From CBDCYS01 sp965226245 (GTDB lineage: Bacteria; Acidobacteriota; Terriglobia; Bryobacterales; UBA6623): 64,000 bases of DNA. Numbering within the stretch: the stretch's first letter is position 1; each line of letters opens with the position of its first letter. Of this stretch, positions 33,450 through 42,698 are shown piece after piece. The notes beneath the pieces were generated by a model that made no database searches, had not been told where the DNA came from, and saw nothing but the letters and a program-made list of their open reading frames with translations. Location: positions 1,240,001 to 1,304,000 of the forward strand of contig CBDDCL010000015.1 in the NCBI GenBank assembly GCA_965226245.1, written 5' to 3'. A program made the position numbers and the translations under genes.

Positions 33450-33569
33450 ATGACTCAGTTGCAACAGAAAGGAAAGGACAACCATTCCACGGCCTCGGCG
33501 GGACCCAAAAGCCAGAAAACCTCTCAGATACTCTCAAATACTGTCATTGAAAAAAGTGACCACTTATGA
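33450..33569 (+). CDS. Short leader peptide or small protein upstream of the HTH gene
   Basis: The 39-codon frame from ATG 33450 (MTQLQQKGKDNHSTASAGPK) ends SNTVIEKSDHL and overlaps the next ATG by 4 bp (ATGA). The overlap and a lower-GC, lysine/serine-rich composition like the next gene favour translation. A longer version from 33372 is possible. I do not recognise it. Confidence 0.4.
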   Translation: MTQLQQKGKDNHSTASAGPKSQKTSQILSNTVIEKSDHL

Positions 33570-33946
33570 ATGAACAACTTACGACCCTGCAGAACAAGGC
33601 CATTGAAGCTCTTTTGCTAACGAATACGATCGTTAGAGCGGCAAAGAGAGCAAATGTGAGTGAAGCATCCATTTATCGCTGGATGAAACAGGAAAGCTTC
33701 CAGACTGCCCTAAGAGCAGCCCGGCGGGACATTCTTGCCCACACCACCACCCGCCTCCAGCAAATGAGCGTTCGCGCCCTCGACACGCTCGAGAACGTGA
33801 TGGACGACCAGAAATCTTCCTCTGCCAGCCGAGTTAGCGCCTCGCGCTTGGCCATGGACATGATGTACCGAGGCGCCGCCATCGACGACATCATCGAACG
33901 GCTCAAAACCGTCGAAGGGAAACAGTTGAGCCACCGGAATGGATGA
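33566..33946 (+). CDS. Helix-turn-helix protein, terminase-small-subunit-like (phBC6A51-type)
   Basis: The 126-residue protein has an N-terminal HTH: LQNKAIEALLLTNTIVRAAK, RANVSEASIYRWMKQESFQT. A helical region (ALRAARRDILAHTTTRLQQM) follows, then ASRVSASRLAMDMMYRGAAI, typical of small phage terminase-like or phBC6A51-family DNA-binding proteins that are scattered singly in Acidobacteriota. There is no large terminase nearby. Codon use is less GC-rich than in neighbours, suggesting transfer. Confidence 0.7.
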   Translation: MNEQLTTLQNKAIEALLLTNTIVRAAKRANVSEASIYRWMKQESFQTALRAARRDILAHTTTRLQQMSVRALDTLENVMDDQKSSSASRVSASRLAMDMMYRGAAIDDIIERLKTVEGKQLSHRNG

Positions 33947-34053
33947 CAAGCAGCAGAAAGCCCTGGAAAGCAACTTCAGAGCCGCGGGCGGAAGCCCGCG
34001 GTCAAGCGCCCGGCAGCCTGCGTGTCAAGCGCAGCAGAGTCAACAAGGGAAAC

Positions 34054-34158
34054 CGGGACAGCCTCAGTTTCCAGTTTCAGGACTTCCGAGAGTACGGCTA
34101 CGACGGCGCCAACCGCCTTCAGAAGATCAAAGAACATCGCTCGGCCTCGCTAGGCTGA
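34054..34158 (+). pseudogene. RHS/YD-repeat protein 3' fragment
   Basis: The reading frame gives LSFQFQDFREYGYDGANRLQ and ends SASLG. YGYDxxNRL is the core of YD (RHS) repeats found in large secreted toxins and wall proteins. Only ~35 codons remain. Confidence 0.5.
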
Positions 34159-34220
34159 TCCGGACGGGTGCGCTCCGGCCGGTGGACACCCCTTGGAACC
34201 CCGCGCTTTAGCCTGCGCCG

Positions 34221-34262
34221 CCCTGACGTGGCGCGCGCCTCCTGGCGGGCCGCGTCGGCCTC
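34221..34262 (+). repeat. Dispersed repeat family R1, copy C (short)
   Basis: ACGTGGCGCGCGCCTCCTGG and CGGGCCGCGTCGGCCTC match 3155-3200; the hairpin half is missing. Confidence 0.75.
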
Positions 34263-34274
34263 AGAAGAACTGGG

Positions 34275-34378
34275 CTCTGGTGGACCCAAAAAACGCTCAA
34301 ACCCTTACATTTTCTGTAGAAAACTGCAATTGACATAGTTAACTTATTGATAAAAAACAACTTATAGAAACCGTCCCC
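34275..34378 (+). repeat. AT-richer dispersed repeat, copy 2
   Basis: CCCTTACATTTTCTGTAGAA followed by an AT-rich block with AACAACTTATAG matches 1453-1545 in arrangement. The role is unknown. Confidence 0.5.
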
Positions 34379-34481
34379 GCTGAGCCCTACACGAGAGCTG
34401 CGCTCCTTTCGCACGCCAACCGCGCGGAAAGCCCCGCAAGCCCTCAATTACGTCGCCCGGGCGCACTTCTGCCGCGGGCTG

Positions 34482-35837
34482 CTACGCCGGCTTCTGGCGC
34501 TGGGTGAAGCTTTCGATGAAGTGGGTATCGTAGTTGCCCGCCGAGAAATCGGGGTCGGCCATAATCCGCTGGTGCAGCGGAATGGAGGTGTGGATGCCTT
34601 CCACCACAAACAGGTCAAGCGCCCGCTGCATGCGGCTGATGGCTTCGGTGCGGTCGCGGCCGTGGGTAATGAGCTTGGCGATCAGCGAGTCGTAGTAGGG
34701 AGGCACGAACCACCCTGAATAGGCCGCTGTATCGACTCGCACGCCGATTCCGCCGGGAAGAATGAGGTTCGAGATGCGGCCGGCCGAGGGCACAAAGGTT
34801 TCCGGGTTCTCGGCGTTGATGCGGCACTCGATGGCATGTCCGCGGATCTCGATCTTTTCGGGGATGACGGAAGAAAGCTTCTCGCCGTCCGCCAGCAATA
34901 TTTGACTCTTGACCAAGTCGACTCCGGTGATGGCTTCGGTGACGGGGTGCTCGACCTGGATGCGGGCGTTCATTTCAATGAAGTAAAGCTCGCCCTTTTC
35001 GTCCATGAGGAATTCCACGGTTCCGGCATTGGAGTAGCCGATTTCGGAGAGCGTATCTTCGATCTTGGCGCAAAGATCTTTCCGGATGGAGTCGTCGAGG
35101 CGCGGGGAGGGGCCTTCTTCCAGCAGTTTCTGGTGCCGCCTTTGAATCGAGCATTCGCGCTCGCCCAGCACGGCCACGTGTCCGTGATTGTCCCCTAGGA
35201 CTTGGAATTCGATGTGTCTGGGCCGTTCGATGAACTTTTCCAGGTAGACATCGGAGGAGTGAAAGCTGACGGCGGCTTCGTGCTGCGCTTGGTGAAAAAG
35301 CTCGGCGAGATCCTTGGACCGGGAAACCACTCGCATGCCACGCCCGCCACCGCCCGCCGCCGCTTTGATGATCACGGGGTAGCCGATTTCGTCGCCGCAA
35401 CGGCGCGCGTCGTCTACGGACTGAATGGGCTGCTCGGTTCCCGGAAGGATCGGCAGTCCCGCCTTCTTGACGACACGGCGCGCTTCCGCCTTGTCGCCCA
35501 TCATGCGGGTCACATCCGGCGTGGGGCCGATGAAGGTGATGCCGGACACCTCACAAACTTCGGCAAAACTGGCGTCTTCGGCGAGAAAACCATAGCCGGG
35601 GTGGATGGCGTCGGCGTCGGTAATCTCAGCGGCGCTGATGACCGAGGGGACGTTGAGATAGCTGTCCGTGCTTCGAGCCGGGCCAATGCACAGCGCTTCA
35701 TCGGCGTGCCGCACGTGCAGAGATGCGCGGTCAGGCTCGGAGTAGACGGCCACGGTACGGATTCCGAGATCCTTGCAGGCCGAAATGACGCGCAGCGCGA
35801 TTTCGCCTCGATTGGCAACCAGAAGCTTCCGAATCAT
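34482..35837 (-). CDS. accC: Acetyl-CoA carboxylase, biotin carboxylase subunit
   Basis: The 451-residue protein is full length for AccC: MIRKLLVANRGEIALRVISA at the start, the ATP-grasp glycine-rich loop AAAGGGGRGMRVV, KFIERPRHIEFQVLGDNHG, ERECSIQRRHQKLLEE, and the catalytic FIEMNARIQVEHPVTE. It carboxylates the biotin on AccB in the first step of fatty-acid synthesis. It lies 36 bp downstream of accB on the same strand, in the usual accBC order. Confidence 0.97.
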   Translation of the reverse strand: MIRKLLVANRGEIALRVISACKDLGIRTVAVYSEPDRASLHVRHADEALCIGPARSTDSYLNVPSVISAAEITDADAIHPGYGFLAEDASFAEVCEVSGITFIGPTPDVTRMMGDKAEARRVVKKAGLPILPGTEQPIQSVDDARRCGDEIGYPVIIKAAAGGGGRGMRVVSRSKDLAELFHQAQHEAAVSFHSSDVYLEKFIERPRHIEFQVLGDNHGHVAVLGERECSIQRRHQKLLEEGPSPRLDDSIRKDLCAKIEDTLSEIGYSNAGTVEFLMDEKGELYFIEMNARIQVEHPVTEAITGVDLVKSQILLADGEKLSSVIPEKIEIRGHAIECRINAENPETFVPSAGRISNLILPGGIGVRVDTAAYSGWFVPPYYDSLIAKLITHGRDRTEAISRMQRALDLFVVEGIHTSIPLHQRIMADPDFSAGNYDTHFIESFTQRQKPA

Positions 35838-35873
35838 CTTTTTGTGGGGTGCAACTTCTAATGTTGGGTGCGG

Positions 35874-36398
35874 CTATTTGTTGGGCTTGATGGCGAACAA
35901 GGCCTCGCCGAATTCTACTGGCTGCGCATTGGAGACGAACTTCTTCTCGATTACCCCCGCGATTTCGGCTTCGATCTCATTCATCAACTTCATTGCCTCG
36001 ATGATGCAGAGAACCTGTCCAGCCTTGACGGTGTCGCCGCTTTCGACAAACGGCGGCGCGTCGGGGGAGGAGGCTTCATAGAAAGTCCCGACTATGGGAG
36101 CCGTGACCACGACTAAGTCCTCTTCTTCCGTCTTGGCGGGTTCGGATGCCGGGGCGGAAGCGGGGGCGGCGCCGGGCAGGGCAGGGGCGGAAGACTCGAG
36201 AGCTGGCGGCGCGGCCGCCGCGGGCGGCGGCAGAGCTGATGAAGAGACGACAATGTAGGGTGGGGGCGCTTGTTCGGCGGGACCCCGCGTCGTATTACGC
36301 CGAATGCGGATCTTGCCTTCGCTCGACTCAACTTCCAGCTCGGCGATGTCCTTCTCCGTCACCACCTCAATGAGCGCTTTAATTTTTCTGAAATCCAT
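35874..36398 (-). CDS. accB: Acetyl-CoA carboxylase, biotin carboxyl carrier protein
   Basis: The 174-residue protein has the BCCP N-terminal segment (MDFRKIKALIEVVTEKDIAE), a Pro/Ala-rich linker (residues ~50-90) and the biotinyl domain with VVTAPIVGTFYEASSPDAPP and the biotinylation motif EAMKLMNEIEAE. The Lys of AMKLM carries biotin. accC follows directly. The 454 bp upstream to the peptidase gene carry repeats, so accBC may have its own promoter. Confidence 0.96.
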   Translation of the reverse strand: MDFRKIKALIEVVTEKDIAELEVESSEGKIRIRRNTTRGPAEQAPPPYIVVSSSALPPPAAAAPPALESSAPALPGAAPASAPASEPAKTEEEDLVVVTAPIVGTFYEASSPDAPPFVESGDTVKAGQVLCIIEAMKLMNEIEAEIAGVIEKKFVSNAQPVEFGEALFAIKPNK

Positions 36399-36852
36399 GA
36401 TTTGTAAATGCGGCCGGCGATGCCCAGGCCAATGGACAATTGCCTGAAAGCGGGCTAACCCGAATACTGTTCAGTTAGAGGTTTTGGGGCTGACTTCGAT
36501 TGTTCAAGTTGATGTCCTTCATTCGGCGCAACCCGATCGTCGCCGGAATCATAGGTTTGTTTTCCTGCGCCCCTTGCGGGGCTTCTCCCTCGATGGGTTT
36601 CGGACCCAGGGTTCCGCTTCGCTCCACCCATGGGCTACGATCCGGCGCCGCTTCGCGGCTCAAAGGCACTAACTGGACAGTATTGGCTCTAACCCGCATT
36701 TCTCACCACCTGACGCGGACGAGCCGCAACCAAAGAGGGGAGCGTGGCCGCTGTCGGATGAGGCGCGTCGAAGCGGCTAACCCCTCCCTCACGGTCGGGG
36801 CTCCGAGTCTGGCTCCCGAGGGGGCATGAAAAGTCAAGTCCATAACTTTGGG
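36399..36852. other. Spacer with two repeat types
   Basis: No gene is seen. From ~36555 a GCCCCTTGCGGGGC hairpin and the phrase GGTTCCGCTTCGCTCCACCC suggest another dispersed repeat. 36715-36823 is an inverted R2 copy. Confidence 0.55.
36715..36823 (-). repeat. Dispersed repeat family R2, copy 4 (inverted)
   Basis: Read on the minus strand: CCCGACCGTGAGGGAGGGGT, CCGCTTCGACGCGCCTCATC, CGACAGCGGCCACGCTCCCC and TTGCGGCTCGTCCGCGTCAG. These match the 7171-7277 copy along its whole length. Confidence 0.8.
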
Positions 36853-37956
36853 CTACAGCACCCGCAAGTCGCGAGGAGTCTTTGTCAGCACTTCGCAACC
36901 ATTCTTGGTCACGGCAACGACATCCTCAATTCGGACACCTCCGACTCCTTCCACGTAGGCGCCCGGTTCAATCGTGATGACCATGCCCGCACGCAACCGC
37001 AGGTCTTCTTTCGGGCCCAGGCGCGGCGGTTCATGAATCTCAAGACCAAGCCCATGCCCGGCGGAGTGAGAGAACTCTTTCTCCAGCTTGAACTTCCGAA
37101 GCACTTGGCGGGCGCTGCGGTCGACCGTTCCTGCTCTGACTCCCGCCCTGACAGCGCCTACGGCGGCGAGCTGGGCTTCACGGACAGCTTCAAACAACTC
37201 ACGCTGGCGCTGATCAACCCGTCCGAAACAGATCATGCGGGTCATATCGCTTGTGTAACCACCAAGTATAGCACCATGATCGACGACGATCAACGCATTT
37301 CGGAGCAGATGGTGAATGCTTGGCTGGGCATGAGGAAGGGCGGACCGTTCTCCCGAGGCCGCTATGGTTTCAAACGCGGCGCGCTCGGCTCCGAGTTTTC
37401 GCATCTCGTATTCGATCTCGGACGCTAGCCGGGCTTCGGTCCAGCTTGGGCGGGCCTTGTGGCACACGCGCTCAAACGCGGCTGAATTCAGATCCACGGA
37501 TGCGCGAATCCGATCCAGCTCGTCGTCACTTTTGATCATTCTGAGTTTTTCGACGAGTCCGTTCAGCGGTTGAAAGCGGCGCCCACGCAGCTCGCCGCGA
37601 AGGTAGTGATAGGCGCCGAAGGAGATCCGATTCCGCTCAAATCCCAGCCGCCGAATGCGCCGCTTCTTGAAATCCTCGGGCAGTGCCGCAAGCACGCTTC
37701 CGGTGGATATGCGCAGCTCCACTTCACGCGTTTGGCGGCGCGCCTGAATGTCATATCTCCCATCGGTGTAAAGCACGAGGGAATCCGGCGCCACCAGGAG
37801 ATAGCCGCTGCTGCCGGTGAAGCCGGTCAGGTAGCGGATGTTCGCCATGCCGCAGACCAGCAGGAAGTCATGTTCGGCGCGGGCAAGAAGCCGGCGCAGC
37901 CGTGCCAGGCGGGCCGCGAACGGGGCCGCGTTCGCCTCTATCCGATCGTTGCTCAT
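36853..37956 (-). CDS. Xaa-Pro aminopeptidase / prolidase-type M24 peptidase
   Basis: The 367-residue protein has the creatinase N-domain (FLLVCGMANIRYLTGFTGSS) and a pita-bread M24 catalytic domain. The two-metal ligands are visible: Asp in IVVDHGAILGGYTSDMTR (two), His in SHSAGHGLGLEIHE, Glu in VITIEPGAY and Glu in VRIEDVVAV. It removes N-terminal residues before proline or cleaves X-Pro dipeptides in the cytoplasm. It lies 16 bp downstream of the AMIN gene, so it belongs to the pil-like transcript. Confidence 0.93.
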   Translation of the reverse strand: MSNDRIEANAAPFAARLARLRRLLARAEHDFLLVCGMANIRYLTGFTGSSGYLLVAPDSLVLYTDGRYDIQARRQTREVELRISTGSVLAALPEDFKKRRIRRLGFERNRISFGAYHYLRGELRGRRFQPLNGLVEKLRMIKSDDELDRIRASVDLNSAAFERVCHKARPSWTEARLASEIEYEMRKLGAERAAFETIAASGERSALPHAQPSIHHLLRNALIVVDHGAILGGYTSDMTRMICFGRVDQRQRELFEAVREAQLAAVGAVRAGVRAGTVDRSARQVLRKFKLEKEFSHSAGHGLGLEIHEPPRLGPKEDLRLRAGMVITIEPGAYVEGVGGVRIEDVVAVTKNGCEVLTKTPRDLRVL

Positions 37957-37972
37957 CGGGTCTGGTGGTTGC

Positions 37973-38791
37973 CTATTGGGCCGTGCTGGAAACCTGGATA
38001 TCGAGGCCGCCCGAATGAGGAAAAACCAGCAGGTTCGGAAATCCCTCCACGTCTAATACCAGGCGCGAGATCGGGGGGTTGGCCTTGTACTGCCCGAGGC
38101 GGATGCGATGGACAAGAGGGTGTGAAATCTCTTGGCTCAGCCGATCGGCGGGCAACGCAATCCACGTTCCTGGCACGTCAACAACGACTCGATTCGGGTT
38201 TTCGAGTCGAAACATGTCGTAGGCGGACCGTTCGCCGGTGATGAGCGAGAGGCGGAGAGCGCTGCCGCGCTGGGTGATCCGCACGTCTGTCAACTTCGCG
38301 GCGCCCGGCGGAGGGGACAGCGTGGCTGTGGACTGTCGCGAGTTCGCCGCCACCCGCGCGGCAGCGTCTTGCTTGGCTTTCGCGAAAGCTCTCTGCTCCG
38401 GGGTTGGCGATGCCGCCAAGGTTGGCGGCGACTCGTTTGAGTCCGCGCTGGACGGCGAGTCTTCCCCCGCGCCGCCGCGGGTTGTCTCTTCGTTTCCGGC
38501 GGCGGAGGCGGAGCCGGCGGGCTGTGCATTTGCCGCGAGATCGGCGGACGCGAGATCGGCGCCAGCGGCCCCCGGCGGCAGGGCGGCAGCCGTGTTCTCT
38601 GCCGCATCCGCCTGATCCGAATCCGATAGGCCGTAGTTCAGATGCAACATCGAAGCTCCGGCAACGAGCAGGATGAGGGCCACCAAGATCTCGCGGCCCG
38701 AAATAAATGCAGAGCGGCCGCCAGGCAGCAGAACAGACAACAGACCGCCGCCCCGCTGTGTTCTAGGTCTGAGAAGATTCACTCGAATCAT
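37973..38791 (-). CDS. PilN-like N-terminus fused to an AMIN domain
   Basis: From ATG 38791 the protein (272 residues) starts MIRVNLLRPRTQRGG, the opening of PilN-type proteins, and has one membrane helix (ILVALILLVAGASMLHLNYG). A long low-complexity Ala/Ser/Pro region leads to a C-terminal AMIN domain: KLTDVRITQRGSALRLSLIT, NRVVVDVPGTWIALPADRLS, RIRLGQYKANPPISRLVLDV. AMIN domains occur at the N-terminus of PilQ and amidases and bind peptidoglycan. The ATG overlaps the pilM-like stop (ATGA), so they are coupled. Confidence 0.8.
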   Translation of the reverse strand: MIRVNLLRPRTQRGGGLLSVLLPGGRSAFISGREILVALILLVAGASMLHLNYGLSDSDQADAAENTAAALPPGAAGADLASADLAANAQPAGSASAAGNEETTRGGAGEDSPSSADSNESPPTLAASPTPEQRAFAKAKQDAAARVAANSRQSTATLSPPPGAAKLTDVRITQRGSALRLSLITGERSAYDMFRLENPNRVVVDVPGTWIALPADRLSQEISHPLVHRIRLGQYKANPPISRLVLDVEGFPNLLVFPHSGGLDIQVSSTAQ

Positions 38792-39882
38792 AGGTCTTCG
38801 AAACTCCGCAGGGCGAGTCCAACCGCGACGGTGAAAGCCGGTGCATGCTCGCAAATGAGCCGGCCCGCATCGCTTGACGGAGAATAGCTCACGTTGCGGA
38901 AAGGGTCCAGTTCTTGCACCGGTAGACCGAAGCGGTGCGCCAGGTTTTCACCCATCATCTTTTCACGCGCCCTGCCGCCAGACAGGTAAATCTGATCTAT
39001 ACCATCAGGCTCCGCCGTTTTCTTAAGTAATTCCCAAGATCCTTCCAATGCCGCGGCAACCGGGTCCGGAAGGCTTTCGAGCTTCACCGGCAGGCGGTTC
39101 AGATCCTCCGTTGCCTGATGAGATGCGAGTAGGGTCTTTCCCCGCAGAAGGCACATGTTGAGCGAGTGTGCACCGATGTGGACCAACAGAGAGGTCTGAT
39201 CCGGCTTCGGCTCCGCGCTGTGAACAAACGCGTTCGCCAGTGCGCAAGCTTCCACGTCAACGATGAACGGAGTCTTGCCCGCCAGCGTGACCGCTTCGCG
39301 CAGCCATTCGACTTGCTCGGTCATCGTGCCGGCCCAGATGATTTGCCGCGGAGCGCCGGCGGGCGTTTCAACCGGTTCATAGTCCAGCGCGGCCGAATCG
39401 ATCGAGTAGGGAAGGACCTTTTGCGCCGCCTCACGTGCAAAGGACAACAAGTCCCCGTCGCGGTCCTCGGGCACCACTTCCGGCCGAAGGAAGACTTTCG
39501 CACCGGCCGCGGCAACCGCGACGTTTCTCTGGCGGATGCCGAACGTCTGGAGCATCGAGCGAAGATGAGCCGCGACAGTAATGCTAGCGGTGAAAACCCC
39601 GTCGGTCAAGGCTGAGGCGGGGATGCTCGCGATGGCAGCTTGTTGCAGCGTGACTCGCCCATGGGGACGGTGCAAGACGACTGCCTTCATCTTCTCCGAG
39701 CCGATATCGAGCCCAACGAGCAGCCGCCTGGGCCGAAAGGCTGCGATCCGCCGCAGGCGCTGCCAGCCGGTGTCGACTCGAGACCGGATTGAGCCCGGCC
39801 ACTGTCGGCCGGGGGCCCCTTCCGTGTCTTGGTTCGGCTCCATCATTTGAGTCGCTTGGCTCGGGGTCTCGCCCCGGCCCAT
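38788..39882 (-). CDS. pilM: PilM-like actin-fold ATPase
   Basis: The 364-residue protein contains LLVGLDIGSEKMKAVVL (phosphate-1 loop), LRPEVVPEDRDGDLLSFARE, LPYSIDSAALDYEPV, PFIVDVEACALANAF, SLLVHIGAHSLNMCLL and IYLSGGRA, the sequence of FtsA/PilM-type actin folds. In type IV pilus machines PilM is the cytoplasmic platform for PilN. It is 3 bp from the lipoprotein gene upstream and overlaps the PilN/AMIN gene. PilO and PilQ are not adjacent. Confidence 0.85.
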   Translation of the reverse strand: MGRGETPSQATQMMEPNQDTEGAPGRQWPGSIRSRVDTGWQRLRRIAAFRPRRLLVGLDIGSEKMKAVVLHRPHGRVTLQQAAIASIPASALTDGVFTASITVAAHLRSMLQTFGIRQRNVAVAAAGAKVFLRPEVVPEDRDGDLLSFAREAAQKVLPYSIDSAALDYEPVETPAGAPRQIIWAGTMTEQVEWLREAVTLAGKTPFIVDVEACALANAFVHSAEPKPDQTSLLVHIGAHSLNMCLLRGKTLLASHQATEDLNRLPVKLESLPDPVAAALEGSWELLKKTAEPDGIDQIYLSGGRAREKMMGENLAHRFGLPVQELDPFRNVSYSPSSDAGRLICEHAPAFTVAVGLALRSFEDL

Positions 39883-39885
39883 TTC

Positions 39886-40590
39886 CTAGCGCAGTCCGCG
39901 CTCCAAGTCTTGTGCCAGCAGGCGGGCGCGGTCGGCCAGATTCTTGGCAAGCGCGAGGTCCTGTTTCCGGGTCTCCCGTGCTTGGCGAACAAACGCCCGG
40001 ATGCGCCTCACCGAGTTGACTTGGTCCACCGAGAGCGTGCGCTTGACCACGGCGGCCACACTCCTCTGAGCCGCATCCAGGCTGCGGTCAATCGTCTGAT
40101 TCAGTTCCCTGCGCTGCTGGGTGGTCAGCACCTGCCCAAGCCTGGGGACCGGGCGGGCGGGCGGGCGTGGGGCCGGCGCACCTCCGCCGGCTCCCACGCC
40201 GTCCACTTCCGCCGACTGTTCATCTTCGGTATCGGCTGGAGGCCCCGCCGGCAACCTCCCTGCCTCCCCCGCCAGCGGCGTCGGTCCTTCGGGAACAGCT
40301 CCCTGTGGTATCGGCTGCAGCGGAGGCAGGCGGGCCGTCGTCTGCGGCTCGGAAACAGGCCCGGCGGGTGGTTCGGGTGGCTGAGGCTGAGCCGCTACGG
40401 CCGGCCGCGGGGCCGGGGGGGCCGGCACAGCTTGTTTACCGCACGAAACAAAAGATCCCGCCGCCAACACACCGAGAAACACCGCCGCCGGGCTGCCGGG
40501 ATAGGCGCTGAGCAGTTTCAATCGAGTCCTAGTACTGAGCGGTTGCAAGCACGTCCAGGCGATGAGATGGTTGTAACCAGGGAACATCAT
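39886..40590 (-). CDS. Proline-rich putative lipoprotein
   Basis: The protein has a hydrophobic stretch (AAVFLGVLAAGSFVSC) ending in a plausible lipobox Cys, so an outer-membrane or periplasmic lipoprotein is likely. A Pro/Ala-rich region (~100 residues) is followed by a charged, helical C-terminus (TTQQRRELNQTIDRSLDAAQ, IRAFVRQARETRKQDLALAK) that could form a coiled coil. The start is uncertain because the leader before the hydrophobic stretch is long; a downstream non-ATG start is possible. Its position between the histidine kinase and pilM suggests a role in the same envelope system. I do not recognise the family. Confidence 0.65.
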   Translation of the reverse strand: MMFPGYNHLIAWTCLQPLSTRTRLKLLSAYPGSPAAVFLGVLAAGSFVSCGKQAVPAPPAPRPAVAAQPQPPEPPAGPVSEPQTTARLPPLQPIPQGAVPEGPTPLAGEAGRLPAGPPADTEDEQSAEVDGVGAGGGAPAPRPPARPVPRLGQVLTTQQRRELNQTIDRSLDAAQRSVAAVVKRTLSVDQVNSVRRIRAFVRQARETRKQDLALAKNLADRARLLAQDLERGLR

Positions 40591-40646
40591 CGTGCAGCCT
40601 GCTGTGTTGGGCGACTGGATTGAACTTCGCGAAACCCCTGGGTGAC

Positions 40647-42581
40647 TCAGCCAATGCTTGCCGAGCCGGCTGACGATTCGTGATTGGCCGCCTCGGATAC
40701 GTCTAGGCTACTCTCTTCGATAGCGGGAAATCGCAGTTGAAATTCCGTTCCTTCGCCTGAACGGCTCGTAAAGTCAATTGTACCACCGTGGAGTTGCACG
40801 ACCCGGAAAGTCATTGCTAACCCAATTCCCGATCCGCTGCTTTTGGTTGTGAAGTAGAGGTTGTAGATCTTGTTCCTCAGCTCGTCTGGGATACCGCCCC
40901 CTTGATCACGGATGGTTACGAGGCAGGCCCCGGATGCGAGCTCGGTCCGGATCTCCAGACGTCCGCCCTTCTCCATCGCTTGAATACCGTTGACAACCAC
41001 GTTGAGAATCGCTTGGATGAGCAGATCCCGGTCCCCTTGTACCGGAGCGCTATTCGCCTGCTCCCGCAAGTCGACACGAACTTTCTGGCGATCCGCGTGG
41101 GGCCGCACAAGAGTGGTCACTTCGTGCAGCAAGCTGACAAGATCGACGCGCTCCATTTTGACGTCGACCGGCCGGGTGAAGTCGAGGAAGCTCTTCACGA
41201 CGCGGTCCAATCGCCTAATTTCGCGGCCGATGACCTCCATCTCGGCCGCGGCATCGGCTGAGGATCCGTCCAGCTTGGTTTTGAGCACTTCAAGGTGCAG
41301 GGCAATCGAATTCAAGGGGTTCTTGATCTCATGCGCGGCTCCGCTCGTGAGGCGGCTGATCGATGCCAGCCGAGAAGCCACGTCGAGCTGGGATTCGATC
41401 TGCCGGCGGGGGTCGGCGTCGCGAAGCGTGACCATGGTTCCGCGGCACTCATGGCTCCCGAAATCCTCGATAATCTCCACGCTCACCAATAGCTGGGCAG
41501 GCGCAGCGCCAGTCTGGTCAAGCGTGACCGGCCGGTCCGTGATGCCGCGGTTTAGATGGACGGCGCCCTGGACCAAAGCCCCCAAGGCGCTGGAGCTGGG
41601 AAAGATGTCGTCCATCGCGGCGCCCATCAGCTCCCAGCGTCCGCCTAGCAAGCGTTCGGCGGCTCGGCCGGCCATGATCAAACGGTCATCGGGACCGAAC
41701 AGAAGGACAGCTTCTTCCAGCCTCTCGAGCAATCGGTGGATGTTCGCCTGCAGATGAGCACGGTCTGCCTGTGCTCCGCGAAACTGCTCTCCCAACACGC
41801 CGAGCTTCGACTCAACGGCCGCGACCTCTTTGGCCCGGTCCGCTTTGGCCCCCTCTGAAGGCTGCGCGGCATCGGGGTCCTGTTCTCCTCTGGTGATACG
41901 GTCCACGATTTCGCCGATCCGGGCCAGAGAACGCAGAGCGATGTTCGACGCCACAATGGCCAGCGCCAATGACAGCAGGAGCGCCAGTGACGAGACCACC
42001 GCGAGATTGCGAAGACTGGGCAGAATCTGGCCGCGGAGCAGGACGGAGTTCAAGACTACGCGAACGGTAAACACGGGCTCTTGCTCCCCGTGAGCTCCCA
42101 GCGGTTTCCGGACTTCGTAGTCGCGGCTCCCGGCCAAGACCTCTTGAAGTTTTTCCCAAACCGGCTTGTTGTTAAATTCATCGAAGCTGGGCCGTACCTG
42201 AACTTTTTGGCCTCGCAGGGACGGGAACGAGGCTGACAGAATTCGATCATTCTCACCGGTGACCAGGATCTCGACGACCACGGGGATGCTGCCGGTCAGC
42301 TTTTGCAGAAGAACAGCCAGACCCGCGTCCTGCTCGACAATCTCGCTCCAGACCTTTTTCACGTCCTCCGAAGTCTCGGGGGGAGGCTGGTGATTGGCCG
42401 TTTGTTCGTCGACGATCTGCAGGATAAAGCTATCGACCTGCATGCCGCCGATCGTAGCCAGCTCCAGACCGTATTGAAACCGGGATTCGATGACGCTGTT
42501 GACGTGGAGCAGCGATAGCGCTACCACAACCGTCACGACGAGCGCGACGATCGACAAGCGCAGCCGGTTCTTCAGAGACAT
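40647..42581 (-). CDS. Membrane sensor histidine kinase (HAMP-PAS-HisKA-HATPase)
   Basis: The 644-residue protein has an N-terminal helix (LRLSIVALVVTVVVALSLL), an extracytoplasmic domain of ~160 residues, a second helix (LAVVSSLALLLSLALAIVAS), a HAMP segment, a PAS-like domain (AVLLFGPDDRLIMAGRAAER) and a kinase core. The H-box is SGAAHEIKNPLNSIALHLEV; the ATP lid has GGIPDELRNKIYNLYFTTKS and GSGIGLAM. It is of the NtrB-like group, fitting the NtrC-type regulator encoded just upstream on the same strand. The 277-bp gap between them holds an R1 repeat. Confidence 0.92.
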   Translation of the reverse strand: MSLKNRLRLSIVALVVTVVVALSLLHVNSVIESRFQYGLELATIGGMQVDSFILQIVDEQTANHQPPPETSEDVKKVWSEIVEQDAGLAVLLQKLTGSIPVVVEILVTGENDRILSASFPSLRGQKVQVRPSFDEFNNKPVWEKLQEVLAGSRDYEVRKPLGAHGEQEPVFTVRVVLNSVLLRGQILPSLRNLAVVSSLALLLSLALAIVASNIALRSLARIGEIVDRITRGEQDPDAAQPSEGAKADRAKEVAAVESKLGVLGEQFRGAQADRAHLQANIHRLLERLEEAVLLFGPDDRLIMAGRAAERLLGGRWELMGAAMDDIFPSSSALGALVQGAVHLNRGITDRPVTLDQTGAAPAQLLVSVEIIEDFGSHECRGTMVTLRDADPRRQIESQLDVASRLASISRLTSGAAHEIKNPLNSIALHLEVLKTKLDGSSADAAAEMEVIGREIRRLDRVVKSFLDFTRPVDVKMERVDLVSLLHEVTTLVRPHADRQKVRVDLREQANSAPVQGDRDLLIQAILNVVVNGIQAMEKGGRLEIRTELASGACLVTIRDQGGGIPDELRNKIYNLYFTTKSSGSGIGLAMTFRVVQLHGGTIDFTSRSGEGTEFQLRFPAIEESSLDVSEAANHESSAGSASIG

Positions 42582-42698
42582 CGTTCGCGGTCACGAAGGC
42601 GAACCCAACCCGCTTGCTGAGTTCGACTTTGGCGGTTCATCAAGCGGCCTCCCAGCCTGTGGGGATTGGCCGAGCCAGAGACGACAAGCCTGCGCGCT

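Larger units (their letters stand above)
33947..34481. other. Repeat-rich spacer with an RHS fragment
   Basis: No intact gene is seen. It contains a hairpin (GCCGCGGGCGGAAGCCCGCGG near 33980), a short RHS/YD-type coding relic (34054-34158), a short R1 copy (34221-34262) and the AT-richer repeat (34275-34378). Confidence 0.55.
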